Assembly: GCA_019239815.1 (NCBI GenBank)
Contig: JAFAZL010000862.1
Coordinates: 1-12,683 of the forward strand
DNA length: 12,683 bases
DNA from: Acidobacteriota bacterium
GTDB lineage: Bacteria > Acidobacteriota > Terriglobia > Acidoferrales > UBA7541
Reading direction: 5' to 3'
The notes below the pieces were generated by a model. It was not told the origin of the DNA and did no database searches. It saw only the letters and a list, made by a program, of their open reading frames with translations. The position numbers and the translations under genes are program-made. Within the stretch, counting starts at the first letter, position 1; each line of letters opens with the position of its first letter. This document shows, piece after piece, positions 1-7,248 of the stretch.

Positions 1-359
1 TGGGCCTCTCCCCTACCGTTCCGGTCGATGGAATCTGCGTGCGCGTGGGAACGATGCGATGCCACAGCCAGGGGCTATGCATCAAGCTCACGAAGGATGT
101 TCCTCTCGGCGAGATCGAAAAAATCCTCGGCGGCGCGAACGAATGGGTTCGCGTTGTGCCGAACGATAAAGATTCAACGATGCGTTGCCTGACTCCGACC
201 GCGGTCTCGGGCACACTAACTGTTCCCGTCGGTCGCTTGCACACCCTCGCGATGGGATCGCGCTACCTTGGCGCATTCACCGTTGGCGATCAGTTGCTCT
301 GGGGTGCAGCGGAGCCGCTACGACGTATGTTGCGAATTTTGCGAGAAGAGCGAAATTGA
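1..359 (+). CDS. asd: Aspartate-semialdehyde dehydrogenase, C-terminal part (5' end outside window)
   Basis: The open frame enters from the left edge (first full codon at base 3) and stops at TGA 357-359. The visible ~118 residues match the C-terminal domain of Asd, the NADPH-dependent enzyme that reduces beta-aspartyl phosphate to aspartate semialdehyde for lysine, methionine and threonine (and diaminopimelate) synthesis. The segment [11 protein letters not shown] carries the counterparts of substrate-binding Arg267 and catalytic His274 of E. coli Asd. Further on are [18 protein letters not shown] and the very conserved tail [19 protein letters not shown]. The catalytic cysteine lies upstream of the window. 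An in-frame ATG inside this stretch is internal, not the start. The hydrolase gene follows within 6-21 bases, so co-transcription is possible, though no functional link is obvious. Identification is secure. Confidence 0.95.
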   Translation, partial: GLSPTVPVDGICVRVGTMRCHSQGLCIKLTKDVPLGEIEKILGGANEWVRVVPNDKDSTMRCLTPTAVSGTLTVPVGRLHTLAMGSRYLGAFTVGDQLLWGAAEPLRRMLRILREERN

Positions 360-365
360 AGAGAT

Positions 366-1313
366 TTGCAGTCACATCTCATGCCCTCCGCTGACTCAAA
401 CCTTGCACAGACGGTTCGCACCGAGCTGCACAGTTTCGAGACCGTCACTCTGACCGACAAGCAATTCTTAACGGGTGCCCCAGGTACGCCCGCTCGCATT
501 GGGGGCGAACTCCGCCTCCCCGGTGACTTAGAACGCTATCCCGCCGTGATCCTGATTCACGGCTCCGGCGGAATCACCGCGAACGTCGATCGATGGGCGC
601 GTGAATTTCACGCGATCGGCATCGCCGCGTTCATCGTCGACTGCTTCACCGGACGCGGCGTCATCGAAACAATCACGGACCAGACACGGCTCGGCTCGCT
701 CACGATGATTGTTGATGCCTATCGCGCGCTCGATCATCTCGCGCAGCATCGCAACATCGATCCGGATCGCATCGCATTGATGGGTTTTTCCAAGGGCGGC
801 TTTGCCACGATCTACGCCAGCCTCAAGCGCTTTCACAAAATGTGCGGTCCGAAACGCGCAAAATTCGCCGCTTACATTCCGTTCTATCCCGCGTGCGCAA
901 CGAAGTACCTCGAGGACGAAATCACTGTCGATGCGCCGATTCGCATCTTCCACGGCAGCGCAGACGACTACGTCCCAGTCGCGCCCTGCCGAAAATATGT
1001 CGCGCGTTTGCGTGCAGCCGGAAGAGATGTCGAGCTAACGGAATTCCCCGGCGCGCACCACGTCTTCGACAACCCGCTTTATATGCCGTTCGTAAACCCG
1101 CCAAATCCAAAGGTCGCTGGATTTTGTGAACGCGAAGAGCGAACTCCCGGTGAAATCGTCAGTGTCGCAACAGGCAAGCCCTTCACGTGGAATGATGCTT
1201 GTGTTCGTCACACCGCCACAGTCGGTTACGACGCAGCCGCAACCGCGCAAGCAACCGAGATGCTGCAGAAATTTCTGACGAGCATCTTCAAACTCGCTGT
1301 GAAGCAGCCGTAG
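366..1313 (+). CDS. Dienelactone-hydrolase-family alpha/beta hydrolase
   Basis: A 315-residue alpha/beta hydrolase if started at TTG 366, or 310 residues from ATG 381. Neither has a well-placed Shine-Dalgarno, and the ATG is the simpler choice. It shows an oxyanion-type HGSGG (residues ~65-69), the nucleophile elbow GFSKGG with Ser142, an acidic residue in HGSADD (D200/201) and a histidine in GAHHVFD (H231/232), so the triad is complete. Classic dienelactone hydrolases use cysteine as nucleophile, whereas this one has serine, which points to a more general esterase or lactonase. There is no signal peptide, so it is probably cytoplasmic. The tail, with CVRHTATVGYDAAA and a final amphipathic helix, is usual in long DLH-family members. 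The aldehyde dehydrogenase gene follows after 42 bases, suggesting a shared catabolic or detoxifying role. The substrate cannot be told from sequence. Confidence 0.85.
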   Translation: MQSHLMPSADSNLAQTVRTELHSFETVTLTDKQFLTGAPGTPARIGGELRLPGDLERYPAVILIHGSGGITANVDRWAREFHAIGIAAFIVDCFTGRGVIETITDQTRLGSLTMIVDAYRALDHLAQHRNIDPDRIALMGFSKGGFATIYASLKRFHKMCGPKRAKFAAYIPFYPACATKYLEDEITVDAPIRIFHGSADDYVPVAPCRKYVARLRAAGRDVELTEFPGAHHVFDNPLYMPFVNPPNPKVAGFCEREERTPGEIVSVATGKPFTWNDACVRHTATVGYDAAATAQATEMLQKFLTSIFKLAVKQP

Positions 1314-1355
1314 CAAGAACGCAATCGCAAGGCGATCGACTTTTCAGGAGAGCGC

Positions 1356-2789
1356 ATGAAAGACGCCCGACAGTTTTACATCGATGGAAAATGGGTCGCG
1401 CCGGCGCAGCCGCACGATTTCCCGGTAGTCAACCCTGCCACCGAAGAACAGATCGCCACGATCTCCCTGGGCAGTGCTGCCGACGTAGACAAAGCCGTCA
1501 GTGCCGCGAAGCGCGCTTTCGATACATTCTCCGAAACCACCGTCGAACAACGTCGCGAACTTCTGCAGCGCATCGTCGCGATTTACAAAGCAAAGTCGCA
1601 AGAAATGGCGCAGGCAATCTCGTCTGAAATGGGCGCGCCTTTGGCGTTTGCGAAAGCTGCACAAGTCGGCGCCGGCCTCGCGCACTTCCTCGAAATCCTT
1701 CGCGTCCTCGAACACTTCAAATTCGACGGAATCCGCGGCACCACGCTCTTCCGCAAAGAGCCCATCGGCGTCTGCGGCCTGATCACGCCCTGGAATTGGC
1801 CGATGAATCAAATCGTAGCCAAAGTCGCGCCCGCACTCGCAGCAGGCTGCACGATGGTCCTCAAGCCCAGTGAACTCGCGCCGCTCTCGGCGTATCTTTT
1901 CGCCCAAATCCTCGACGAAGCCAAAGTGCCAGCCGGCGTCTTCAACTTAGTGAATGGCAACGGTCCCACTGTCGGTGCCGCACTCTCGACACATCCCGAT
2001 GTCGCGATGGTTTCCTTCACCGGCTCGACACGCGCCGGCGTCGCCGTCGCAACCGCCGCCGCACCATCGGTGAAACGCGTGACTCAGGAACTCGGCGGCA
2101 AATCCGCAAACATCATCCTCGACGACGCAAATTTCGCAGCCGCCGTAAAAGAAGGCGCCGCCGCCTGCTTCCGCAACACGGGCCAGTCCTGCAACGCGCC
2201 GACGAGGATGCTCGTTCCGAAATCCCGCATGGCCGAAGCCGCCGAAGCCGCAAAGCAAGCCGCAGCGGCAACACGCGTTGGCGATCCCACGGCAGAAACG
2301 ACAAATCTCGGTCCACTCTCAGGCAAATCTCAATTCGACAAGGTCGAGCGCCTAATCCAAAAAGGCGTCGACGAAGGCGCCGAACTGGTAGCAGGAGGTC
2401 CTGGCCGACCGGAAGGTCTGAGCAAAGGTTTCTACGCGCGCCCAACGGTTTTCGCCGATGTGCGCAACGACATGACCATCGCTCGCGAGGAAATCTTCGG
2501 CCCCGTACTCTGCATCATTCCGTACGAGAACGAAGACGAAGCCGTGCGCATTGCCAACGACACGCCTTACGGCCTCTCGGGCTTCGTCAGTTCTGGCGAT
2601 CTCGAACACGCGCGCAGAGTCGCAAAGCGCATCCGCTCCGGCAACGTCCACATCAACGGCGCGCGGCCCGATTTCGCTGGTTGTTTCGGCGGCTACAAAC
2701 AGTCCGGCAACGGCCGCGAGTGGGGCGAGTCCGGACTCGAAGAATTTTTGGAATTGAAAACAGTGTTCGGTTACGCGCCTGCCGGTTAG
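1356..2789 (+). CDS. Aldehyde dehydrogenase (NAD(P)+), ALDH superfamily
   Basis: A full-length ALDH of 477 residues oxidising an aldehyde to a carboxylate with NAD(P)+. Visible landmarks are the cofactor and oxyanion segment TPWNWP (Asn147), the nucleotide-binding VLKPSE (Lys170), FTGST (~221-225), the general base Glu245 in QELGGKSANI, the nucleophile Cys279 in NTGQSCNAPTR, and EEIFGPVL (Glu379). All catalytic residues are present. The start is fixed by AGGAG (1346-1350) five bases before the ATG. The overall look (QELGGKSANIIL, a GRE/EFLELKTVFGY-type ending) fits the broad NAD-dependent betaine/phenylacetaldehyde-like ALDH group, and substrate specificity cannot be assigned. It is probably in one transcript with the hydrolase 42 bases upstream. 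No clear terminator hairpin follows, and the next annotated feature is convergent. Confidence 0.92.
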   Translation: MKDARQFYIDGKWVAPAQPHDFPVVNPATEEQIATISLGSAADVDKAVSAAKRAFDTFSETTVEQRRELLQRIVAIYKAKSQEMAQAISSEMGAPLAFAKAAQVGAGLAHFLEILRVLEHFKFDGIRGTTLFRKEPIGVCGLITPWNWPMNQIVAKVAPALAAGCTMVLKPSELAPLSAYLFAQILDEAKVPAGVFNLVNGNGPTVGAALSTHPDVAMVSFTGSTRAGVAVATAAAPSVKRVTQELGGKSANIILDDANFAAAVKEGAAACFRNTGQSCNAPTRMLVPKSRMAEAAEAAKQAAAATRVGDPTAETTNLGPLSGKSQFDKVERLIQKGVDEGAELVAGGPGRPEGLSKGFYARPTVFADVRNDMTIAREEIFGPVLCIIPYENEDEAVRIANDTPYGLSGFVSSGDLEHARRVAKRIRSGNVHINGARPDFAGCFGGYKQSGNGREWGESGLEEFLELKTVFGYAPAG

Positions 2790-2807
2790 CACGCGCGAAA
2801 GGAAGCG

Positions 2808-2972
2808 TCAACTCGATCGGGTGGTGTTGGAACTTCTGACGTCGAACATCCAGTGACGCCAGGACTGACGCAGTAGACCGGCTCTTCCTAACAAGCGAGC
2901 CAACATCCCAAACCGGATCGCGGTCCCAAACACGAAAACGCCCACGCAGGAAAGACATAGTGCAGTGAACAT
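2808..2972 (-). CDS. Candidate small membrane protein, 54 residues
   Basis: On the minus strand an ATG (complement of 2970-2972) opens 54 codons ending in TGA (complement of 2808-2810). It is preceded by GAGG five bases before the ATG (complement of ~2978-2981), an unusually good ribosome binding site for a chance ORF. The first ~34 residues are hydrophobic (FTALCLSCVGVFVFG followed by TAIRFGMLARLLG), consistent with one membrane-spanning helix. The C-terminal third is basic and tryptophan-containing (RQSWRHW) and would lie in the cytoplasm. It sits 72 bases downstream of the ATPase stop, same strand, and 18 bases from the convergent aldehyde dehydrogenase stop, so it could be the last gene of the export cluster. 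I recognise no family. Against it: no homology evidence, and GC-rich DNA yields chance ORFs of this size. Confidence 0.38.
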   Translation of the reverse strand: MFTALCLSCVGVFVFGTAIRFGMLARLLGRAGLLRQSWRHWMFDVRSSNTTRSS

Positions 2973-3044
2973 AGCGTCCTCAATGGCAGCGTACGCCTTC
3001 GAGGCGATGGATACAAGAACCTGCCGGTCGACGCATTTAACGAG

Positions 3045-3992
3045 CTACTTGCGTTCTCGCGGTGTAAGAGCTGGGCGAACGCGAAACCTCGACAGGGCTT
3101 CGCCAAGATTCTGGATGAATGATTCGGAATTGTAGACGTCCGCATCGAGCTTCATGCTCTGCGGCGCGGCGGTTGGCGCAACTTCATCAAACTCAAATTC
3201 CTTCGCCACTTCCTCGACGATCTTCGGCGAGATCGGCCGCTGCTGATCGACATACGCATTGATCAACGAATGTTCGCAGAGCAAATTGATCACGCGCGGA
3301 ATTCCGACGGAATATTTGTGAACCATTGCGACCGCTTCGGGGCTGAAAATCGGCGGGCCGTCGGCGCCGGCGATCCTCAGGCGCTCGATGATGTAGTCGT
3401 GAGTCTGTTCCTTCGACAATGACGAAGTCTTGCAGCGCAGCATGATGCGCTGGCGAAGCTGGCGCAATTGCGGCAGCTTCAACTTTTCTTCAAGCTCGGG
3501 CTGCCCCGACAGAATGATCTGCAACAATTTTTCGGTCGAAGTCTCCAGATTCGTCAGCAACCGAATCTCTTCCAGTACCGGATACGTGAGGTTCTGCGCC
3601 TCATCGACGATCAAGACGGTGGTTTCACCAGCGCGAAACCGATCGAGCAAAAACTGGTTCAGCTTCATCAGAAGCTGGCTCTTGCTGCGCGATTCGCAAG
3701 GAATCCCAAATTCAGCGAGGATGAAATCAAAAAGCTGAGTGGAGTTCATCCGCGAGTTGAACAAAAACGCGGTTCGGACACGCTCTTCCTGCAACCAATC
3801 GAGAAGCCGATTGACGAGCGTCGTCTTGCCGGTCCCGACTTCGCCGGTGAGCGTGATGAACCCTTTGCGATTCTGCACGCCATACTTCAGTCCGCTGAAC
3901 GCCTCTTCGATCTCCTTCGTGAAAAAGAGAAACCGAGGATCAGGATTGACGTTGAACGGATTGTCTTTCAGGCCGAAAAAACCTTTGTACAT
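3045..3992 (-). CDS. ExeA/XrtA-associated-type AAA ATPase
   Basis: A 315-residue cytoplasmic AAA ATPase. The N-terminus MYKGFFGLKDNPFNVNPDP is the typical opening of the GspA/ExeA/MshM family and of the ATPase found beside exosortase/PEP-CTERM exopolysaccharide loci. Walker A is GEVGTGKTT (residues 50-58), Walker B is VLIVDEAQ (126-133), a sensor-1-like LQIILSGQPEL lies near 167-176, and an arginine-rich LRQLRQRIMLRC at ~177-187. The C-terminal ~50 residues look disordered, and the peptidoglycan-binding domain of true ExeA is missing. The ATG is preceded by GGGAGA two bases upstream on the minus strand, a close but plausible ribosome binding site. The neighbours, an outer-membrane barrel and an OPX export protein, fit a role in energising or organising polysaccharide secretion rather than type II secretion. 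The exact role is inferred. Confidence 0.87.
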   Translation of the reverse strand: MYKGFFGLKDNPFNVNPDPRFLFFTKEIEEAFSGLKYGVQNRKGFITLTGEVGTGKTTLVNRLLDWLQEERVRTAFLFNSRMNSTQLFDFILAEFGIPCESRSKSQLLMKLNQFLLDRFRAGETTVLIVDEAQNLTYPVLEEIRLLTNLETSTEKLLQIILSGQPELEEKLKLPQLRQLRQRIMLRCKTSSLSKEQTHDYIIERLRIAGADGPPIFSPEAVAMVHKYSVGIPRVINLLCEHSLINAYVDQQRPISPKIVEEVAKEFEFDEVAPTAAPQSMKLDADVYNSESFIQNLGEALSRFRVRPALTPRERK

Positions 3993-4011
3993 GGTCTCCC
4001 GAGTTCGATCG

Positions 4012-4045
4012 CGGGCGAGTTCACTCCGTCGCCCGATTTTGTTTT
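4012..4045 (+). terminator. Hairpin plus T-tract reading as a plus-strand intrinsic terminator
   Basis: CGGGCGA (4012-4018) pairs perfectly with TCGCCCG (4029-4035) across a 10-base loop, and ATTTTGTTTT follows at once on the plus strand. That is the classic look of a Rho-independent terminator, but the surrounding genes run on the minus strand, so it would end antisense transcripts. On the minus strand the same stem lies in the leader of the ATPase gene, preceded rather than followed by the A/T tract, where it could affect stability or translation of the distal genes. No experimental support. Confidence 0.4.
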
Positions 4046-4107
4046 CGCAAGCCGCTCACACAAACTCCGCGGATCGCGTTACCGCCGCTCCATACTTCCC
4101 TTCAATT

Positions 4108-5592
4108 TTATTCCATCACCATTGGACGCATGTGCCACTGGAAGCTCAACGAAATCTGATGTTGCAGGTAGCTCGTGCAGCTTCCGACCTGGCAACCCTG
4201 CGAAGAAGACTCGAGGAACGCGGTGTACCCCAGCGAAGCCGTCGCCGTCCGTCCGAAGGGCCGATCAACGCCCGCGCCTGCGAACCACGAGTTCACGATC
4301 GGTTCGGCAACTGAGACGATGTTCTGTTGTCCGAGGCTGCGATTGCGCGAGTAGCCGAAACTGACGTTGCCATCATAAATTCGATTCAAGTGCCGATTCG
4401 CGGATCCGGTCAGCGTGTCGGTGGTTGCGCCGGTGAATGCGCCGCTGCCACCCGAAACACCGTGGTTGTATTGGAACACCAGATTCGTGCGTGAAATCGC
4501 GTAGGTGAGGTTCCCTCCACCGGAGATCGAGAAACGCTGCGACTGGCCCGCCAGCGGAATGCGGAAGTCCGTGATTTCCGGGCCGACGAAAAGCTGCAGT
4601 GCGGCGCGGCCCGTGATTTTGTGTCCGAATGCAAGCTGCGCGGTGTGATCTTGAATCGCTTGTGGATTGCCGAGATAACGATAGTCCGTGTATCGATACA
4701 GAATGCCGAGCGTGTCGCGCCGGCTCACTTGATAGTCGTAGCCAACGCTCAAAATCGTGTCGTTGCTTTCGACATTGCCCGGATCGATGAAGCGCAAAAT
4801 ACCGTATGAACCGGAAACTGTGAATTGCGAACGCGGCGTCACGAAATACGCGATCTGCGCCGTCGCCGAGTTTGCGTAGCGCGAACCGAGCGTCGAGAAA
4901 ATGCTCTGGTTCGGCTGATAGTTGCTCTGCAAGGCCGGCAGCGAAGGACCAAGCGGTCCGCCGATTCCCGCGATCGCTAGCGGGCTGGCCGCACCAAAGC
5001 CGAAGTCAGCTTGTGGCAAGTAGTCGAACTGATCGATGAACGAAATCTTCGCGTGGCGTGTGTCAAAAGTCTGTTGCACTTCCATCTGGTGATAGAAGCT
5101 CGTGCCCTGGATGGGATCTGTGGAGAATGTGCCGCCGCCGGTATAGTTCATCGCCAGCTGCGCATGCTGCCATTGCTGCAGCAGGCTCACATTGCCGGCG
5201 AGAAAGCTCGTTGAGTTCCAGTCGGGCACCTGCGGCGCTTCCTGCGTCGAGGAGCGAACGAAGTTTCCGTACTGGAAGCCGGGCACGAAATAGCTGTGGC
5301 GCTGCTGTTGCGTGCCGAGCGTCGCGACCTGCACGCCGGTCAGCGGATTCGAGTCCGGGATGATGGGCACACCTTCGTCGGTGACCGCATCGGCATCGTC
5401 GCCAAAGCGCGCGCTACGCCCCGCCGGCTTGGGAGCCGCCTGATCAGGTGTCTGCTGCGGCTGAACGACGGAAGGCTCCGTCTGCTCAGGCTCTTGGGCG
5501 CTCGACGGGTCCTGCGCAAAGGCAGCCCCGGACCACGTCAGCGCAAAGGCCGAGAGAGCAAGTGTTGCGAAAAATGTCGGAGACCGTTTCAT
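4108..5592 (-). CDS. Outer-membrane beta-barrel protein of polysaccharide-export cluster
   Basis: The start is placed at ATG 5592, 29 codons inside the longest frame, because GGAGG lies four bases before it and the new N-terminus is a clean signal peptide (MKRS, a hydrophobic core, then GAAFA|QD, cleavage about residue 26). This gives 494 residues. Residues ~27-80 are a Pro/Gln/Glu-rich linker. From ~95 on, the protein alternates short polar turns with amphipathic strands rich in Tyr, Phe, Asn, Gly and Ser (for example FVPGFQYGNF, RYANSATAQIAYFVTP, TDTLTGSANRHLNR), the pattern of a large outer-membrane barrel. It ends QISLSFQWHMRPMVME, so the last strand is followed by a short tail rather than ending in an aromatic residue. 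It starts 16 bases after the OPX gene stops. I infer it is the porin partner of that exporter, but the family is not recognised with certainty. Confidence 0.8.
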   Translation of the reverse strand: MKRSPTFFATLALSAFALTWSGAAFAQDPSSAQEPEQTEPSVVQPQQTPDQAAPKPAGRSARFGDDADAVTDEGVPIIPDSNPLTGVQVATLGTQQQRHSYFVPGFQYGNFVRSSTQEAPQVPDWNSTSFLAGNVSLLQQWQHAQLAMNYTGGGTFSTDPIQGTSFYHQMEVQQTFDTRHAKISFIDQFDYLPQADFGFGAASPLAIAGIGGPLGPSLPALQSNYQPNQSIFSTLGSRYANSATAQIAYFVTPRSQFTVSGSYGILRFIDPGNVESNDTILSVGYDYQVSRRDTLGILYRYTDYRYLGNPQAIQDHTAQLAFGHKITGRAALQLFVGPEITDFRIPLAGQSQRFSISGGGNLTYAISRTNLVFQYNHGVSGGSGAFTGATTDTLTGSANRHLNRIYDGNVSFGYSRNRSLGQQNIVSVAEPIVNSWFAGAGVDRPFGRTATASLGYTAFLESSSQGCQVGSCTSYLQHQISLSFQWHMRPMVME

Positions 5593-5608
5593 AAATCCTC
5601 CGAAGCGA

Positions 5609-6214
5609 TCACGGAACGACGATGACGTCGGCCGGTTGAAGAACGATATTGAGCTCGGGGTGTTTGCCCGAGACGACATCTTTGTAGTTGAACGGGTGCT
5701 TCACCTGTTTGCCGTCTTCGGTGCGGAGAACGTAGATGCCCTTGATTTTGGCGAACTGCGTAAAGCCACCGGAACTGGTCAGGGCTTGCAGCACCGTCAT
5801 GCCGGATTGCAGCGGGAAGGCGCCGGGCTTGGTGACTTCGCCTGTAACGTAAACACGGCGACTGTTGATTTCGGTGACCCCAACGGTGACCTGAGGATTC
5901 GTGATGTACTTCTTGAGCCCATCGGTGATTACGCCCGCGAGTTGCGTCGGCGTTAGCCCTGCCGCTTGCACGTCATTCAAGAGTGGCAGCGAGATTCGGC
6001 CATCGGGCCGGACCGGGGTCGTGCGCGAAATCTCGGGCTCTTTCCAGACATCGATGCGAACGACGTCTTGAGGGCCGATCTTGTAGTCTGGATCGGACGT
6101 CGTCTTTACTTCCGGCGCGCCTTTGGGCGAATTGCCATCCTGACGGGCCTGCAATGCAGAACCGCAAGACAGCACGAGCAAGGACCCCATGAGTAGAACG
6201 GATGACTTTCGCAT
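5609..6214 (-). CDS. Short polysaccharide export protein (OPX/Wza family, Poly_export + SLBB)
   Basis: A 201-residue OPX protein. Its N-terminal export signal ends in a lipobox-like VLSC (Cys17), suggesting a periplasm-facing lipoprotein. A Poly_export domain spans about 43-113 (DYKIGPQDVVRIDVWKEPEI, RPDGRISLPLLNDV) and one SLBB domain about 119-168 (VYVTGEVTKPGAFPL, TVLQALTSSGGF). It ends at DVIVVP. It is much shorter than E. coli Wza (379 residues), lacking the extra SLBB repeat and the C-terminal amphipathic helix that makes Wza's outer-membrane pore. Its ATG shares an A with the stop of the upstream regulator (TAATG), with an AGGAGAAGG ribosome site just before, so the two are translationally coupled. 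The barrel gene follows after 16 bases. It resembles the export proteins of XrtA/PEP-CTERM exopolysaccharide loci. Family assignment is firm, the polymer unknown. Confidence 0.92.
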   Translation of the reverse strand: MRKSSVLLMGSLLVLSCGSALQARQDGNSPKGAPEVKTTSDPDYKIGPQDVVRIDVWKEPEISRTTPVRPDGRISLPLLNDVQAAGLTPTQLAGVITDGLKKYITNPQVTVGVTEINSRRVYVTGEVTKPGAFPLQSGMTVLQALTSSGGFTQFAKIKGIYVLRTEDGKQVKHPFNYKDVVSGKHPELNIVLQPADVIVVP

Positions 6215-7248
6215 TACGCCTTCTCCTCGTCTTTCTCCGCAATCGGCACTTGTGCGCCAATCTGCTTAATCTTGTAAAGCAGGGACTTGTAGCTGATCTG
6301 GAGGTTGCGCGCGGCGCGCTTTCGGTTCCAATGCGTCTGTTCGAGCGCTTTCAAAATCAGCTCGCGTTCGGTCTTCCGCGACGCGGCGCGGGCTGCGACC
6401 TTGAGCGACGCGATTCCCGATGAGCCGGAGCGTTCCGGATCGGCTTGCCTGACCTCTTCGCCCTGATGGATCGTCCGGGCATTGCGCAAATCGGTCAGGG
6501 CAAGGTCCGCGTCGCCTATCGCCACGATCTTGCGGGCCACGTTCTCCAGTTCCCGAATGTTCCCCGGCCAACCATAGGAGAACAGCAACTTGCGGGCTTC
6601 GCGACCAATTTCCGGGGCAGCCTTTCTCAACTCGTTAGCGTGTTTTAGGACAAAACATTCGAGCAAATCCGGAATGTCTTCTTTGCGCTCACGTAGGGCT
6701 GGAAGCCGCAAAATCACGCCATTTAGGCGGAAATACAGCTCGAGGCGAAAGCGGCCGGCCTCGATCTCCTTCTCGAAATTGCACGATGTCGACGAGATGA
6801 TTCGGGGTAGCGCGGTCGGCTCGCCGTTGCGTTCCCCGTCGGGTAGAAAGGACAAGAGAGCGCGCTGGCAAGCCGAGTCGAGTTCGTGAACGCCGTCCAG
6901 AAAAATGGTCTTGCGCGATTCCGGCGTATCATGCTCATTCTGAAAGACTTCACGGACGTCATGCAGCATTTGCCCAGCATCTAGAGCGCCGCAATTGATC
7001 CTGAAAAACGAAGTTTCGGGTGCTCCAGACAGCCGGTGAATCAAACGGGCATAGACGCCTTTGCCGGTGCCGCTCTCGCCGACGAGCAAGACGGGGATGT
7101 CGGTGCTCGCGATTTCCGCTGCCAGGACGTTAAGTGATTGAAGATCCGCACCTTGCCCGTATACGAAGGCCGGGTCGGGTGTCCGTGTGATGGGTTGGGT
7201 CGCCATTTTAGCCGTGGTCTTCCAAGGACTGAAGAGAGCAGGCGCCAT
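6214..7248 (-). CDS. Receiver-less AAA+/Fis regulator, degenerate sigma-54 activator
   Basis: A 344-residue protein built like a bacterial enhancer-binding protein without a sensory domain: a short N-terminus, an AAA+ core (~28-240) and a Fis-type helix-turn-helix (~296-330, WNRKRAARNLQISYKSLLYK). Present are Walker A GESGTGKG (57-64), the two arginine fingers (R168, R174), LPALRERKEDIP and the sensor-II GWPGNIRELENV (226-237). Missing is the GAFTGA loop that contacts sigma-54: the stretch between NCGAL and the Walker B aspartate is about ten residues shorter than in PspF, with no such motif. Walker B reads FLDGVHEL, so the catalytic glutamate is Gly119. It should bind DNA, but classical sigma-54 activation is doubtful. 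The start could also be Met15 (7206), as neither site has a strong Shine-Dalgarno. It is the first gene of the export operon and probably controls it. Confidence 0.86.
   Translation of the reverse strand: MAPALFSPWKTTAKMATQPITRTPDPAFVYGQGADLQSLNVLAAEIASTDIPVLLVGESGTGKGVYARLIHRLSGAPETSFFRINCGALDAGQMLHDVREVFQNEHDTPESRKTIFLDGVHELDSACQRALLSFLPDGERNGEPTALPRIISSTSCNFEKEIEAGRFRLELYFRLNGVILRLPALRERKEDIPDLLECFVLKHANELRKAAPEIGREARKLLFSYGWPGNIRELENVARKIVAIGDADLALTDLRNARTIHQGEEVRQADPERSGSSGIASLKVAARAASRKTERELILKALEQTHWNRKRAARNLQISYKSLLYKIKQIGAQVPIAEKDEEKA

Noticed and set aside
1344..1907. 187-codon minus-strand frame under the aldehyde dehydrogenase (and 528-953 minus under the hydrolase)
   Set aside because: Both lie wholly opposite confident enzymes and show no family motifs. 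They are shadow frames.
2994..3006. CGCCT-TCG-AGGCG hairpin as a terminator of the ATPase gene
   Set aside because: The stem is five pairs with no T-run on either strand, so it is too weak to call.
3468..4364. 298-codon plus-strand open frame opposite the ATPase and barrel genes
   Set aside because: It runs antisense to a well-conserved ATPase with intact Walker motifs and into the barrel gene. It has no recognisable domain, and GC-biased codons explain the lack of stops.
5593..5679. Longer N-terminus for the outer-membrane barrel protein
   Set aside because: It would bury the signal peptide behind a 29-residue polar leader and overlap the OPX gene. ATG 5592 has GGAGG and yields a proper signal sequence.
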